DNA of 64,000 nt from Corynebacterium tuberculostearicum (GTDB taxonomy: Bacteria; Actinomycetota; Actinomycetes; Mycobacteriales; Mycobacteriaceae). The notes under the pieces are model-generated. The model saw nothing but the letters and a program-made list of their open reading frames with translations, ran no database searches and was not told the DNA's origin. The DNA is taken from NCBI RefSeq assembly GCF_013408445.1, contig NZ_JACBZL010000001.1, forward strand, positions 1,116,001-1,180,000, written 5' to 3'. Below are positions 1 to 9,285 of this stretch, piece by piece (the first letter of the stretch is position 1; each line of letters begins with the position of its first letter). The position numbers and the translations under genes are program-made.

Positions 1-483
1 GTCGAGGGCCGCGCGGGTGAGATTGAGTCCAAAGCTCTGTGGCTCACCGCGGGCATCGTCCACGATGACCTTCGGCTCCAGGCGGGTGAGGATACGCAAG
101 GTTTGGGCGTTGCCCTCGAAGCCGTTGAGGGCAACCTCATTGAGCGCATTCTCGCCGTTGTGGCCATAGGGCGGGTGGCCGATGTCATGGGTCAGGCCGG
201 CCATATCGCAGAGATCGGGATCGAGGCCCAGCCCGGAGCCGATGCTGCGCGCGATTTGGCCGACCTCCAGGGAGTGGGTCAGCCGGGTGCGCGGGGTATC
301 GCCGTCGCGCGGGCCGACGACCTGCGTTTTATCCGCTAGCCGGCGCAGCGCGGCCGAGTGCAGCACGCGGGCGCGATCGCGGGCGAAGAGCCCGCGGTGC
401 TCTTCCACGGGGTGGAAGGCTGAGCCCTTCGGCTTTTCATCGGCCAGGCGGGCGAAGTCGGCGGCGGAATAAGAATAGGACAC
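1..483 (-). CDS. dgt: dGTP triphosphohydrolase, N-terminal part (gene runs off the left edge)
   Basis: Hydrolyses dGTP to deoxyguanosine and triphosphate, adjusting dNTP pools in the cytoplasm. The visible N-terminal 161 residues carry the HD-domain signature of the family: [10 protein letters not shown] followed by [15 protein letters not shown], which supply the metal-binding His and Asp residues. I place the start at a GTG (481-483) because GAGG lies about 4 bases upstream and the protein then begins [16 protein letters not shown], like corynebacterial homologues; the frame stays open upstream to a TAA at 532-534. It follows the DUF218 gene on the same strand by 48 bases, so the two are probably co-transcribed. 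The C-terminus is outside the window. Confidence 0.9.
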   Translation of the reverse strand, partial: MSYSYSAADFARLADEKPKGSAFHPVEEHRGLFARDRARVLHSAALRRLADKTQVVGPRDGDTPRTRLTHSLEVGQIARSIGSGLGLDPDLCDMAGLTHDIGHPPYGHNGENALNEVALNGFEGNAQTLRILTRLEPKVIVDDARGEPQSFGLNLTRAALD

Positions 484-531
484 GGCCTCAAGCTTATTCC
501 GCCAACAGGCCTTGTGGGTGAGCAACGTGGC

Positions 532-1107
532 TTAAGCGCGGTCGTCTTCCTGCTGAATCGTCTGATGCCGCAGCTTTTGATTGGGCCGCAGCACTTGTTC
601 CACGCGGTAGAAACCATTGCGCAGCGCCGCGGCGCCGCGCGGCGGTAACAGGCCGGCCACCAGCGCGTAGGCCACGCCACCGGTTTCGTGGGCGAGGTAG
701 CGCCACCAAGGGGCGGAAAAGCGCGCGGCCGGGTAGTACGGCGTGCCGGAGACGGTGGCCGTGATGCCCTCTTGGCGGGCGATGAGTGCGGTGCGCAGGC
801 GGTGGAGGGGATCGGTGATGATGGTGGCGTCGGAAAGCGCGAAGGCTTCCTTGACCGCGCACAGGGAGCTGCGGGTATCCATCCCCTCTTCCACCGCGTG
901 CACGGTCAGGTGCGGGAAGTGCTCGCGCAGGTAGCTGCGGCCAACACCGGCCTCAGTAAACCTATCCCCGGGCAGCTTGCCGCCCACGGTAATGACCTCC
1001 AGTCCTTCGGCGGTGGCGAGCTCACCAGCGTGGCGCAGGCGGCCGGCCAAGATCCGGGAGGGGCGGCCATCGTATTGGGCGGTTCCTAAAACAATTGCGT
1101 ACTTCAC
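532..1107 (-). CDS. DUF218 (YdcF/SanA/ElyC-like) family protein
   Basis: 191 residues with the DUF218 fold signature: an N-terminal strand YAIVLGTAQYDGRPS, then LEVITVGGKLPGDRFTEA and a central VEEGMDTRSSLCAVKEAF segment. Family members such as SanA and ElyC are linked to envelope integrity and peptidoglycan or lipid-carrier metabolism, but the biochemical reaction is not settled. Unlike SanA there is no clear N-terminal membrane anchor, so a cytoplasmic location is likely. It lies immediately upstream of dgt on the same strand. The family call is confident; the function is not known. Confidence 0.8.
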   Translation of the reverse strand: MKYAIVLGTAQYDGRPSRILAGRLRHAGELATAEGLEVITVGGKLPGDRFTEAGVGRSYLREHFPHLTVHAVEEGMDTRSSLCAVKEAFALSDATIITDPLHRLRTALIARQEGITATVSGTPYYPAARFSAPWWRYLAHETGGVAYALVAGLLPPRGAAALRNGFYRVEQVLRPNQKLRHQTIQQEDDRA

Positions 1108-1152
1108 TGCCCCACTACACTACCTGCCGGAAAGCTAGGGGGAGCCGGTAAA

Positions 1153-3186
1153 GTGGTGGGCATGAATTTGAGTGCACGTTTGGGCCGCGCGGCCATTGCC
1201 GCTTTCATTTTGGGCTGCACCTCTATCGGTGCGGGGTCTGCCTTTGCCGCCGAGACCACCACGGTGGCGCAGGGCGCCGGTACGGCGACCCTCACGGAGA
1301 AGGTCACCGATGAAGCCGGCGTATTAAGCACGCAAGAAAAGGCCGAGCTCAGGGAGAAGATCGGCCAGCTGCAAAAAGAGGAGCACTTAACGCTATTTGT
1401 CTACATCACTGATGAGTTGGGTACGGATCCAGAAACCTTTGCCGCAGCGACGGTCAAGGACAAGGGGCCTAATTCCGCGGTCTATGCGCTATCCATCAAT
1501 GACCGCAAGATGGGCGTGCAGACCGGCAAGGATTGGCCCAAGGGCCGACTCGACCAGATGTATGACGCCGCCTATGACAAGCTCGCCAGCGATGAATACG
1601 GTGCTTCGGCCCTCGCGCTTGCCGACGCCGCCCTAGGCAACTCCTCCAGCAACTCCGCCTCCGATTCCTCTGGCCTAGCGTGGCTGGGCGGTGGCGCGGC
1701 CGCCATCGTCGCCGCCGGTGGCGGAATCATGTACTACTCCCGCCGCACTACCAAGAAGAATAATGCGCAGACGCTGGAGTCGGCCCGCGAAATTGGCCCG
1801 GGCGATACCGATCAGCTGGGCCGCCTGCCACTGGAGACCTTGGACCAGCTGGCGCAGGAGGAGCTGGTCTCTACCGATGAGTCCATCCGCCGCGGCAAGG
1901 AGGAGCTCAATATCGCGCTCTCCGAGTTCGGCCCAGAGCGCGTACGCCCGTTTACCAAGGCCATGAACCACTCCACTTCTACCCTGCAAAAGGCCTTCCA
2001 CCTGCGCCAGCGCCTGGATGATGCCGTGCCGGAGTCCCCGGCCGAGCGCCGCCAAATGCTGGTAGAAATCGTCTCCTCCTGCGGCCAGGCCGATGACGCC
2101 CTCGACGCGCAGGCCGAGGAGTTTGCCAAGATGCGCGACTTGCTCATCCACTCCGATGAAAAGCTGGACGAGCTCACCCAGCGCACCGTGGGCCTGCGCG
2201 CCCGCCTGCCGGAGGCCGAGTCCACGCTGGCCGGCTTGAAGTCCAACTATGACGAGCACGTGCTCTCCTCCATTGCCGATAACCCCGAGCTTGCCGCCGC
2301 TTCCCTCGATGAGGCCGAAAAACTGCTCGACAAGGCCCGCGGGGTCCAGGCCCAGCCGGCCGGCCAGCAGGGTCCGCTGGTCGGTCTGATTCGCGATATC
2401 GAGCACGCCTGCGAGATGACGGATCGCCTCATTTCCGGCGTGGAGAACGCCGAGGAAAATATCGCCACCGCCCGTGGCAACCTCGAGGCGCTTATCGCCG
2501 AGGTCGAGGGCGAGATCAACGAGGCCCGCGAGCTCGAGCGCCAAGGAAAGGCCCAGGGAACCACCGCGGATTGGGACAAGCTCGAGGATCTGCTCGGCCG
2601 CGCCGGCACCGCGGTGAACGACGCCAAGGCCCACGGCCAGCAGGACCCGCTGGGCCAGCACACCGCGCTGACCTCCATCGATACCGAGCTGGATGAGGCG
2701 CTCGACCGCGTGCGCGAGAAGACCTCCACGCACGCGCGCCAGCTAGACCTCTTCCGCCAGCAGATTTCCGTAGCGGAATCCAATATCCAGGCCGCAGAAG
2801 ACCTCATTTCCTCCCGCGGTCGCATCATCGGCTCGGGTGCGCGCACCGCGTTTGCCGACGCCAAACGCCTCCACGCCCAAGCCCTCCACACCGAGCGCAG
2901 CGATATCCGCGCCGCGCTGCAGTCCTCCCGCGAGGCGGTGGCCGCCGCCCAGGCGGCGCTACAGCGCGCCAAGGATGACATGGACGAGCACCGTCGCCGC
3001 CAGCAGCGCCAACAGATGGGCAATGCCGCCGGCAATGTCGTGACCGGTATGGTTCTTGGCCAAATGCTCAGCGGCGGCCGCGGGTTCGGCGGTGGATTCG
3101 GGGGCGGCGGCTTCGGCGGAGGAAGCTTTGGCGGCGGCGGCTTCGGCGGTGGCGGTGGAGGCGGCTTCCGCGGCGGTTCCTTCTAG
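1153..3186 (+). CDS. Secreted TPM-domain membrane protein with coiled coil and Gly-rich tail
   Basis: 677 residues. A signal peptide (about 1-32, cleavage after AFA) is followed by a TPM domain (about 45-160; LTEKVTDEAGVLS, then FVYITDELGTDPETFA), one membrane helix (about 175-197), a long acidic coiled-coil region to about 625 and a tail made almost only of Gly and Phe. TPM domains occur in YgcG and photosystem-assembly proteins and are extracytoplasmic; the long helical part would then be cytoplasmic. The GTG at 1153 is chosen because AGGGGGAG lies 8 bases upstream; the ATG at 1162 would be too close. It stands alone, divergent from the DUF218 gene. The cellular role is unknown. Confidence 0.8.
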   Translation: MVGMNLSARLGRAAIAAFILGCTSIGAGSAFAAETTTVAQGAGTATLTEKVTDEAGVLSTQEKAELREKIGQLQKEEHLTLFVYITDELGTDPETFAAATVKDKGPNSAVYALSINDRKMGVQTGKDWPKGRLDQMYDAAYDKLASDEYGASALALADAALGNSSSNSASDSSGLAWLGGGAAAIVAAGGGIMYYSRRTTKKNNAQTLESAREIGPGDTDQLGRLPLETLDQLAQEELVSTDESIRRGKEELNIALSEFGPERVRPFTKAMNHSTSTLQKAFHLRQRLDDAVPESPAERRQMLVEIVSSCGQADDALDAQAEEFAKMRDLLIHSDEKLDELTQRTVGLRARLPEAESTLAGLKSNYDEHVLSSIADNPELAAASLDEAEKLLDKARGVQAQPAGQQGPLVGLIRDIEHACEMTDRLISGVENAEENIATARGNLEALIAEVEGEINEARELERQGKAQGTTADWDKLEDLLGRAGTAVNDAKAHGQQDPLGQHTALTSIDTELDEALDRVREKTSTHARQLDLFRQQISVAESNIQAAEDLISSRGRIIGSGARTAFADAKRLHAQALHTERSDIRAALQSSREAVAAAQAALQRAKDDMDEHRRRQQRQQMGNAAGNVVTGMVLGQMLSGGRGFGGGFGGGGFGGGSFGGGGFGGGGGGGFRGGSF

Positions 3187-3241
3187 CACCCGCCGAATCG
3201 GCGCACCACCGGCCCGGCTCCCCTACTCCGCAGGTGACGGG

Positions 3242-3682
3242 CTAGGTGCGCAGGGTGCGCGGGGTGGCGTCGAGAAGCGCGCAGGCGTAGCTCAAGAATA
3301 TGGCGTCGAGCTCCGGCAGCTCGCCCACGCTCACGCGGAGGCCATCGCCGGCCGGCGCGGTGCTGGCAACCTCGGCGCCTGTGCCGCGGGCCACGATGCG
3401 GCGCTCGCGGCGGAAGGGGTTGCGGCGCTCGAGAAGGTACTCGCGGTCGGCGCAGGTCGCGCGCAGGCGGGTGACGGTAATCCCGGCCTGGGTGACCGAG
3501 AAGTCCTCGCCCGCGGCGGTCTGCGCGCGCAGGAAGAACCGCGGGGAGGAAGAATCCAGCGAGGATTCTAAGGTGAGGCGCTCGCCGGCCGTGGTGGCAA
3601 GCACACCGTCGCGCACGGAGGCAAGCTCGTGCCCCTCGGCGTTGGTGAGAGCGCCCGCGCGCCAGGTCCACTGGATAGGCAT
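3242..3682 (-). CDS. Hypothetical protein paired with the upstream membrane protein
   Basis: 146 residues beginning MPIQWTWRAGALTN. No domain is recognised; the sequence is a run of short predicted beta strands (VRDGVLATTAGERLTLESS, FFLRAQTAAGEDFSVTQAG), suggesting a small beta-rich soluble protein. The start is fixed by translational coupling: its ATG shares one base with the TAA of the upstream gene (TAATG at 3680-3684). The two proteins have related N-terminal character (both describe a value on default versus changed state by eye only), but I could not establish homology. Probably co-translated and functionally paired. Confidence 0.7.
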   Translation of the reverse strand: MPIQWTWRAGALTNAEGHELASVRDGVLATTAGERLTLESSLDSSSPRFFLRAQTAAGEDFSVTQAGITVTRLRATCADREYLLERRNPFRRERRIVARGTGAEVASTAPAGDGLRVSVGELPELDAIFLSYACALLDATPRTLRT

Positions 3683-4191
3683 TAGAGGACGAATAGTGCG
3701 ACGAGGGCGACGATGGATGCCAGGACCAAGGCGATGATCCACGCCCAGGCTTTGCCCTGGGTATTGGCATCCAGGATGACGCGGGTAAACCAGCTCAGGC
3801 CGGCGATTTCCGCGCTGGTCAGGCCCTCGGCATCGTGCTCGAATTCAAGGATGGCCTTGCGCACGCCGGAATTGCGGGCGGTAAACTGCCCTACCTTTTC
3901 GTCATCGACGTCATCGATGATCCAGTCGCCGCTGTTTTCGTTGATGAAGGTGAAGGTACGGCCGTTGAGCGATGCCTCTAGGCGCTTGTCGCGGCCGGGG
4001 CGGCCGGCGAGGCGGTAAATGGAGCCGTCGGCAAGTGTGGCAGAGGCGCCAAGGTCACTGACCTCGGTACGCCAGAAGTGGCCGTCCACCTCCGCGGAAT
4101 GCTCCGAGAATACGCCCAGCTGCTCCGGGCCTTCCTCGGCCAAGAGCACGGGCTTTGCGCGGTCGGAGCGATCCCAGCTGGTGTAATGCAT
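3682..4191 (-). CDS. Tail-anchored hypothetical membrane protein downstream of glyS
   Basis: About 169 residues starting MHYTSWDRSDRAKPVLL. Most of the protein is soluble and beta-rich (SIYRLAGRPGRDKRLEASL, TFTFINENSGDWIIDD); the last 24 residues, WAWIIALVLASIVALVALFVL, form a single membrane anchor ending at the C-terminus. The ATG at 4191 is preferred; a GTG at 4200 would overlap the end of glyS. It lies 2 bases after the glyS stop and its own stop overlaps the next start, so glyS and both small genes form one transcription unit. No known family. Confidence 0.72.
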   Translation of the reverse strand: MHYTSWDRSDRAKPVLLAEEGPEQLGVFSEHSAEVDGHFWRTEVSDLGASATLADGSIYRLAGRPGRDKRLEASLNGRTFTFINENSGDWIIDDVDDEKVGQFTARNSGVRKAILEFEHDAEGLTSAEIAGLSWFTRVILDANTQGKAWAWIIALVLASIVALVALFVL

Positions 4192-4193
4192 TA

Positions 4194-5573
4194 CTAGCAC
4201 CCAATCAGGCGGGCGGCGAGGTAAGCCTCGAGGTCATCGAGCTTCACGCGCTCCTGCTCCATGGTGTCGCGCTCGCGCACGGTCACGGCATCGTCCTCGA
4301 GGGTGTCGAAGTCGAAGGTGACGCAGAACGGGGTGCCGATCTCATCCTGGCGGCGGTAGCGGCGGCCGATGGCACCGGAGACGTCAAAGTCCACGTTCCA
4401 GTGTGCGCGCAGCTTATCGGCCAGCTTGCGGGCCGGCTCGGAAAGCTCTTCCTTCTTGGACAGCGGCAGGACGGCCACCTTGATCGGTGCCAGGCGGCGG
4501 TCCAGGCGCAGGACCACGCGCTTATCGGTGCCGCCCTTGGCGTTGGGAGCCTCTTCCTCGTCGTAGGCATCCACCAGGAAGGCCATCATGGAACGGCCCA
4601 GGCCGGCGGCCGGCTCGATAACGTACGGGATCCAGCGCTCCTCGTTGGCCTGGTCATAGTAGGACAGATCCTCGCCCGAGCCCTTGGCGTGAACGGACAG
4701 GTCATAGTCCGTGCGGTTGGCCACGCCTTCCAGCTCGCCCCACTTGGAGCCCTTGAAACCAAAGGCGTACTCCACGTCCACGGTGCGCTTGGAGTAGTGG
4801 GAGAGCTTTTCCTTCGGGTGCTCGTACAGGCGCAGGTTTTCTTCCTTGATGCCTAGGTCCACGTACCAGTTATAGCGGTCATCAATCCAGTACTGGTGCC
4901 ACTCTTCGTCCTCGCCCGGCTTGACGAAGAACTCCATTTCCATCTGCTCAAACTCGCGGGTGCGGAAGATGAAGTTGCCCGGGGTGATCTCGTTACGGAA
5001 GGACTTGCCGATGTTCGCGATGCCAAACGGCGGCTTCATGCGCGAGGAGGTCATCACGTTCTTGAAGTTGACGAAGATGCCCTGTGCGGTCTCCGGGCGC
5101 AGGTAGTGCAGGCCCTGCTCATCGTCCACCGGTCCGAGGAAGGTCTTGAGCAGGCCGGAGAAGGCCTTCGGTTCGGTCCAGTCGCCCGGCTGGCCGGTTT
5201 CTGGGTCATTGATGTCTGCCAGGCCGTTTTCCGGCTCGTGGCCGTGCTTTTCCTCGTAGGCCTCAATCAGGTGGTCGGCGCGGTAGCGCTTGCCGGTGTG
5301 GCGGGATTCCACCAGCGGGTCAGAAAAGACCTCGACGTGACCGGAGGATACCCAGACCTGACGCGGCTGGATGACGGAGGTATCTACGCCCACGACGTCT
5401 GCGCGGGACTGCACCATGTGGCGCCACCACTGGCGCTTGATGTTTTCCTTGAGCTCTACACCAAGAGGGCCGTAGTCCCACGCGGAGCGGGAACCGCCGT
5501 AAATTTCACCTGCCTGGTAGACCAAGCCGCGGCGCTTACACAGGTTTACAACGGTATCGATGACGGATGCCAT
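4194..5573 (-). CDS. glyS: Glycyl-tRNA synthetase (class II, dimeric type)
   Basis: Charges tRNA-Gly with glycine in the cytoplasm. 459 residues, the usual length for the bacterial alpha2 enzyme found in Actinobacteria. Class II motifs are visible: motif 2 around [21 protein letters not shown] and motif 3 around [11 protein letters not shown]; the C-terminal part ([23 protein letters not shown]) is the anticodon-binding domain. The start [16 protein letters not shown] at 5573 matches the conserved N-terminus of the family; an in-frame upstream start would add 13 residues with no family support. It is divergent from the zinc regulators and leads an operon with two small genes. Confidence 0.96.
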   Translation of the reverse strand: MASVIDTVVNLCKRRGLVYQAGEIYGGSRSAWDYGPLGVELKENIKRQWWRHMVQSRADVVGVDTSVIQPRQVWVSSGHVEVFSDPLVESRHTGKRYRADHLIEAYEEKHGHEPENGLADINDPETGQPGDWTEPKAFSGLLKTFLGPVDDEQGLHYLRPETAQGIFVNFKNVMTSSRMKPPFGIANIGKSFRNEITPGNFIFRTREFEQMEMEFFVKPGEDEEWHQYWIDDRYNWYVDLGIKEENLRLYEHPKEKLSHYSKRTVDVEYAFGFKGSKWGELEGVANRTDYDLSVHAKGSGEDLSYYDQANEERWIPYVIEPAAGLGRSMMAFLVDAYDEEEAPNAKGGTDKRVVLRLDRRLAPIKVAVLPLSKKEELSEPARKLADKLRAHWNVDFDVSGAIGRRYRRQDEIGTPFCVTFDFDTLEDDAVTVRERDTMEQERVKLDDLEAYLAARLIGC

Positions 5574-5678
5574 TAGTTTTCGGACTCCTCTGGTAGGGGA
5601 CAGTCTTGACAATCTCGTTCAGTCTAACCCGAAGCGCTTCCCGGCGGTGGGATTGGGGCATGAATTTAATCTGAAATA

Positions 5679-5691
5679 AATACAACGTATT
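5679..5691. promoter_or_regulatory. Dyad AATAC-AAC-GTATT in the znr promoter region
   Basis: A perfect 5-3-5 inverted repeat in a markedly AT-rich stretch between glyS and the ArsR gene, about 67 bases before the ATG. The position suits autoregulation by the ArsR-type repressor, but I have no evidence for which protein binds it. Confidence 0.35.
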
Positions 5692-5757
5692 GCAAGTATC
5701 GGGTAATATAAGGGTAACCGACAGGTAATAGGTATTTAATTGAAGGTGACATTCCCT

Positions 5758-6048
5758 ATGACGACCACTTACAAGGCCCCAAATACTTCTGCGGCTGCCG
5801 GCGTTATCGCTGCCCTTGATTCGCCCCTACGCATCGCAATCATCTCCCGCTTGGCCGAGCGCGATCACTTTGTCCATGAGCTGGTCAAGGCCACCGGCAA
5901 GTCCCAGCCCCTTATCAGCCAGCACCTGCGCGTGCTCAAGCAGGCAGGCATCGTGGACTCCGAGCGCAGCGGCCGCGAGGTAACCTACTCGCTCATTGCG
6001 CCGCGGGTTTTGGACCTGCTTGCCGACGCCGCCAAGATCGCCTCCTAG
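5758..6048 (+). CDS. znr: ArsR-family metal-responsive repressor (Znr-like)
   Basis: 96 residues with a winged helix-turn-helix: LDSPLRIAIISRLAERDHFVHELVKATGKSQPLISQHLRVLKQAGIVDSERSGREVTYSL carries the ArsR recognition helix and beta wing. The ATG at 5758 follows GAAGG; an upstream TTG is less likely. Its place directly before a Fur-family gene matches the znr-zur pair described in Corynebacterium glutamicum, where both control zinc uptake and export. The gene symbol rests on this synteny. The two genes are 70 bases apart on the same strand, with a second possible promoter in the gap. Metal ligands cannot be assigned with certainty from sequence alone. Confidence 0.82.
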   Translation: MTTTYKAPNTSAAAGVIAALDSPLRIAIISRLAERDHFVHELVKATGKSQPLISQHLRVLKQAGIVDSERSGREVTYSLIAPRVLDLLADAAKIAS

Positions 6049-6118
6049 CCCCTCCCCTCCTGCATAAAAAGCCGCCTGACTGTGCAGTTATTGAAAAAGC
6101 ACTGATAATATTGCGGTC

Positions 6119-6538
6119 ATGGCTTTACACGACAGTATTCCCAAACTAGGCGCGCGCAATACCAAACAGCGCACCGCAGTCGTCGAGGTGCTCCGGGAAA
6201 TGGAGAAATTCTCCTCCGCTAAGGAGATCTACCACGAGCTTCAAGAGCGCGAGGAGAAGGTGGGCCTGACCACCGTGTACCGCACCCTGCAGTCCCTGAC
6301 CGATATCGATGCAGTGGACGCGCTCCACATGCCCAATGGCGAAACCCTCTACCGCCACTGCGAGACCGACGCCCATCACCACCACTTGGTATGCACCAAG
6401 TGTGGCCGCACCGAGGAGATCGACGGCGGCCCGATTGAAAAGTGGGCCACCTCCGTAGCGAAGGACTATGGCTTCGAGCTCACCGGCCACGATGCCGAGG
6501 TCTTTGGCATCTGCAGCGACTGCGCCGCCTCCGCCTAA
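6119..6538 (+). CDS. zur: Fur-family zinc uptake regulator (Zur/FurB)
   Basis: 139 residues of the Fur family. The N-terminal winged helix (TKQRTAVVEVLREMEKFSSAKEIYHELQ) is followed by the dimerisation domain with the metal-rich segment HCETDAHHHHLVCTKCG and a C-terminal CSDC; the two CxxC pairs (CTKC, CSDC) form the structural zinc site typical of FurB/Zur. In Corynebacterium the protein at this locus represses zinc uptake genes when zinc is plentiful. It starts with ATG at 6119 and ends before a strong terminator. The Zur identity rests on both the motifs and the znr neighbour. Confidence 0.9.
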   Translation: MALHDSIPKLGARNTKQRTAVVEVLREMEKFSSAKEIYHELQEREEKVGLTTVYRTLQSLTDIDAVDALHMPNGETLYRHCETDAHHHHLVCTKCGRTEEIDGGPIEKWATSVAKDYGFELTGHDAEVFGICSDCAASA

Positions 6539-6575
6539 ACGGCCGCACGCCCTCGCGCGCAGCCACTCCCCCTCA

Positions 6576-6615
6576 CCTCAGCCTCCAGTTTCCGGCGGCT
6601 GAGGTTTTTCTTTTT
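6576..6615 (+). terminator. Rho-independent terminator after zur
   Basis: CCTCAGCC (6576-6583) pairs with GGCTGAGG (6597-6604) and is followed directly by a T-run (6605-6615). It lies 37 bases after the zur stop and separates zur from the convergent uppS. Confidence 0.88.
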
Positions 6616-6618
6616 GCG

Positions 6619-7374
6619 CTACTTCTTCACGCCACCGAAGCGGCGGTCGCGCCGCGCGTACTCCTCGATGGCAGCGAAGAGATCCTCCGGAGTGAAGTCC
6701 GGGAAGAGCTTGTCCTGGTAAATCATCTCCGCGTAGGCGGACTGCCAGAGCAGGAAGTTAGAGGTGCGCTTCTCACCAGACGGGCGCAGGAAGAGATCCA
6801 CGTCCGGCATGCTCGGGTCATAAAGATGCTGCGCGATGGTTTCTTCCTTAATATCGCGCGGATTGAGCTCGCCGGCGGCAACCTGCTTGGCGATGTCCCT
6901 AAAGCCATCCACCAGTTCTGCCCTACCGCCGTAATTAACGCACATGGCCAAAGTCATCTTGGTATTGTCCTTGGTCAGCTCCTGGGCGGCCTCGAGCTCC
7001 TTAATAACCGAGCGCCACAGGCGCGGGCGGCGGCCGGCCCACACCACCCGCACGCCGCGCTCGTTGAGCCATTCGCGCTGGCGGCGCAGCACGTCGCGGT
7101 TAAAGCCCATAAGGAAGCGGACCTCCTCCGGGCTGCGGCGCCAATTCTCCGTGGAGAAGGCATAGGCCGAAAGGTAGGGAACGCCGGCGGCAAGGCAGGC
7201 ATCGACGACGTCAAGAAGCACGGCTTCTCCGCGCCTATGCCCCTCGGTGCGCTTCATGCCTTTCTCCTGGGCCCAGCGGCCGTTGCCGTCCATGACCAGC
7301 GCAATATGGCGCGGCATGAACTCATCCGGGATATTCGGCGGGGTCAAAGTGCGGTTCGGGTCTGGCGTAATCAC
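6619..7374 (-). CDS. uppS: Polyprenyl (decaprenyl/undecaprenyl) diphosphate synthase, cis-type
   Basis: Adds isopentenyl units in cis to an allylic diphosphate to make the lipid carrier for peptidoglycan and arabinogalactan synthesis. 251 residues with the family motifs in order: [13 protein letters not shown] (catalytic Asp and diphosphate loop), [10 protein letters not shown], and [26 protein letters not shown] near the C-terminus. In mycobacteria the enzyme at this locus makes decaprenyl diphosphate; product length here is not visible in the sequence. It lies 10 bases downstream of recO in the era-recO-uppS run. Confidence 0.95.
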   Translation of the reverse strand: MITPDPNRTLTPPNIPDEFMPRHIALVMDGNGRWAQEKGMKRTEGHRRGEAVLLDVVDACLAAGVPYLSAYAFSTENWRRSPEEVRFLMGFNRDVLRRQREWLNERGVRVVWAGRRPRLWRSVIKELEAAQELTKDNTKMTLAMCVNYGGRAELVDGFRDIAKQVAAGELNPRDIKEETIAQHLYDPSMPDVDLFLRPSGEKRTSNFLLWQSAYAEMIYQDKLFPDFTPEDLFAAIEEYARRDRRFGGVKK

Positions 7375-7384
7375 GGGCTATATT

Positions 7385-8101
7385 CTACTGCTCCATAACC
7401 TGCAATGCGGAAACATTGCGCTCCATGTGCCACTGCAGGTGCGCCCGCGCTAGGCGATGCCCCTCCTGCTTTTGCGCATTCGTCGGATTCGTCGGGTGAT
7501 TATGCGCCAAAAGCCACAGGTGGTGCAGGGTTTCCGGGTCTACCTCCGCAGCACCTGGCGGACGGCATTCGTGACACGCCGCGCCGCCTACCGCTGGGTG
7601 GAAGGCATGGTGCGGGCCCGGCCGGTTGCACTGGGCGCAGTTGAAAAGGCTCGGCGCCCAACCGGCATGCGCCATCGCTTGCAGCAAGAACGCATCCAAC
7701 GTCATGGTGGGGTCTGCGGTCTGGAGCTGCTCCAAGGTCGCGGTGACGGATTCGTAGAGGTAGGGGTCATGGGCGGCGTCGGCAAACGCAAGGCGCTCGG
7801 CCGATTCCAGCACCGCGCACGCGGCCGTGTAGCGCTCATAGTCCTCAATGAGGCGCGCGCCAAAATAGTCGACCGTATCCGCCTGGGAGATGGTGGCCAG
7901 GTTCTTGCCCACATACAGCTGCACATCAAGGTTGACGAAGAGCTGCAGGCGCGACCCAAAGCGCGACTTGGCACGGCGCACGCCCTTGGCCACCGCGCGC
8001 ACGAGGCCATGATCGCGGGTAAGCAGGACTATGACGCGATCGGCCTCACCAAAGTCGTAGGTGCGGATGACCACTGCGCGGTCACGATAGTTCTCGCGCA
8101 T
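7385..8101 (-). CDS. recO: DNA repair protein RecO
   Basis: Mediator that, with RecR, loads RecA on SSB-coated single-stranded DNA and anneals strands. 238 residues: an N-terminal OB fold (YRDRAVVIRTYDFGEADRVIVLLT), a helical middle and a C-terminal zinc finger with CAQC and CHEC pairs (FNCAQCNRP, AACHECRPP). The gene follows era by 6 bases on the same strand, a conserved actinobacterial order. Start ATG at 8101. Confidence 0.95.
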   Translation of the reverse strand: MRENYRDRAVVIRTYDFGEADRVIVLLTRDHGLVRAVAKGVRRAKSRFGSRLQLFVNLDVQLYVGKNLATISQADTVDYFGARLIEDYERYTAACAVLESAERLAFADAAHDPYLYESVTATLEQLQTADPTMTLDAFLLQAMAHAGWAPSLFNCAQCNRPGPHHAFHPAVGGAACHECRPPGAAEVDPETLHHLWLLAHNHPTNPTNAQKQEGHRLARAHLQWHMERNVSALQVMEQ

Positions 8102-8107
8102 AGCGGT

Positions 8108-9145
8108 TTAGAACCCGAGCCTACCCAGCGACTTCGGGTCAGACTGCCAATTCTTCAGCACCTTGATTCGCAGATCCAGGTACACATTGTGGCCGAGCAG
8201 CTCGATGATCTCCTTGCGGGCATTGCCCACAATGCGGCGGAAGCGCAGGCCATCCTTACCCTCGATAATGCGCTTTTGGCCGGGGCGCTCCAGGTACAAA
8301 ATGGCGTGGATATCCAACACGCCCTCGCGGGTGCGCGACGGAAGCATCTCATCGACCTGCACCGCCACCGAGTGCGGCAGCTCCGCCTTCAAGCCGGACA
8401 AGGCGGCTTCACGAATGAGTTCCTCGATGCGCTTTTCCTGGCCCTCATCGGTGATGTGATCATCCGGGTAGAACTTCGGGCCTTCTGGCAGGTGGTCCAC
8501 GATGACCTGCACCAGCTCATCAAGCTGCACGCCCTCCTTGGAGGAGACCGGGATGACTACCGCATTAGGATCTTCCTGGGTAAGCAGTTCGTGCAGGGCC
8601 AGAAGCTGGGCGCCAACCTGGTCTTTGCTGGCCTTATCCAGCTTGGTGACGATGCCGATGATCGGGGTCTTTGGGGCGATGCTGCGCACGTTTTCCAGGA
8701 TCCAGCGGTCACCAGGGCCAATTTTTTCATCGGCCGGGATGGTCAGGCCAATAACGTCCACATCAGCGTAGGTATCCTTGACTACCTCGTTGAGGCGCTC
8801 GCCCAACAGGGTGCGCGGGCGGTGCAGGCCCGGCGTATCCACGACGATAACTTGAGCGTCTTCGCGGTGTACCAAACCACGGATAGTGTGGCGGGTGGTC
8901 TCCGGCTGGTCGGCCGTAATCGCAATCTTCTGGCCTACTAGGGCATTGGTCAGTGTGGACTTGCCGGTATTCGGGCGGCCAACGAAGGACACGAAGCCCG
9001 AGCGGAAACCCTCCGGGGTATCGGTGTACTGCGAATAATCAAGCGGGGCTGCCGCATTCTCGGCGCCTTCCGGCACGGCATCATCGGGGTCTTCCGGAAG
9101 ACCCTCGAATGCCGCATCAAACTGTGCATCAAAATCAGAACTCAT
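8108..9145 (-). CDS. era: Ribosome-assembly GTPase Era
   Basis: Essential-type GTPase that binds the 3' end of 16S rRNA during 30S maturation. 345 residues: an acidic N-terminal extension of about 50 residues (DAQFDAAFEGLPEDPDD), then the G domain with G1 GRPNTGKST, G3 DTPGLH and G4 TKLD, and a C-terminal KH domain (AILYLERPGQKRIIEGKDG). The N-terminal extension is longer than in E. coli. I choose ATG 9145 (MSSDFDAQ) over a TTG three codons earlier. It leads the era-recO-uppS run. Confidence 0.95.
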   Translation of the reverse strand: MSSDFDAQFDAAFEGLPEDPDDAVPEGAENAAAPLDYSQYTDTPEGFRSGFVSFVGRPNTGKSTLTNALVGQKIAITADQPETTRHTIRGLVHREDAQVIVVDTPGLHRPRTLLGERLNEVVKDTYADVDVIGLTIPADEKIGPGDRWILENVRSIAPKTPIIGIVTKLDKASKDQVGAQLLALHELLTQEDPNAVVIPVSSKEGVQLDELVQVIVDHLPEGPKFYPDDHITDEGQEKRIEELIREAALSGLKAELPHSVAVQVDEMLPSRTREGVLDIHAILYLERPGQKRIIEGKDGLRFRRIVGNARKEIIELLGHNVYLDLRIKVLKNWQSDPKSLGRLGF

Positions 9146-9285
9146 TACCCGCAATAATAGCCCACAGAGTCAAGATCTCCGATTAGTTCGCGGCCAATTC
9201 GCACCGGTGAAGCGGCATAGGACTAATCTATGGAGAAACCTCTTCTCTCCAGCGCATACCGCGCTCACTCTCCGAAAGGCTCCTC

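Noticed and set aside
1675..2733. A 352-codon minus-strand frame inside the TPM-domain gene
   Set aside because: Antisense to a gene with clear signal peptide, domain and ribosome binding site; its composition is that of a GC-rich antisense frame.
7457..8941. A 494-codon plus-strand frame opposite recO and era
   Set aside because: It runs antisense across two well-defined conserved genes.
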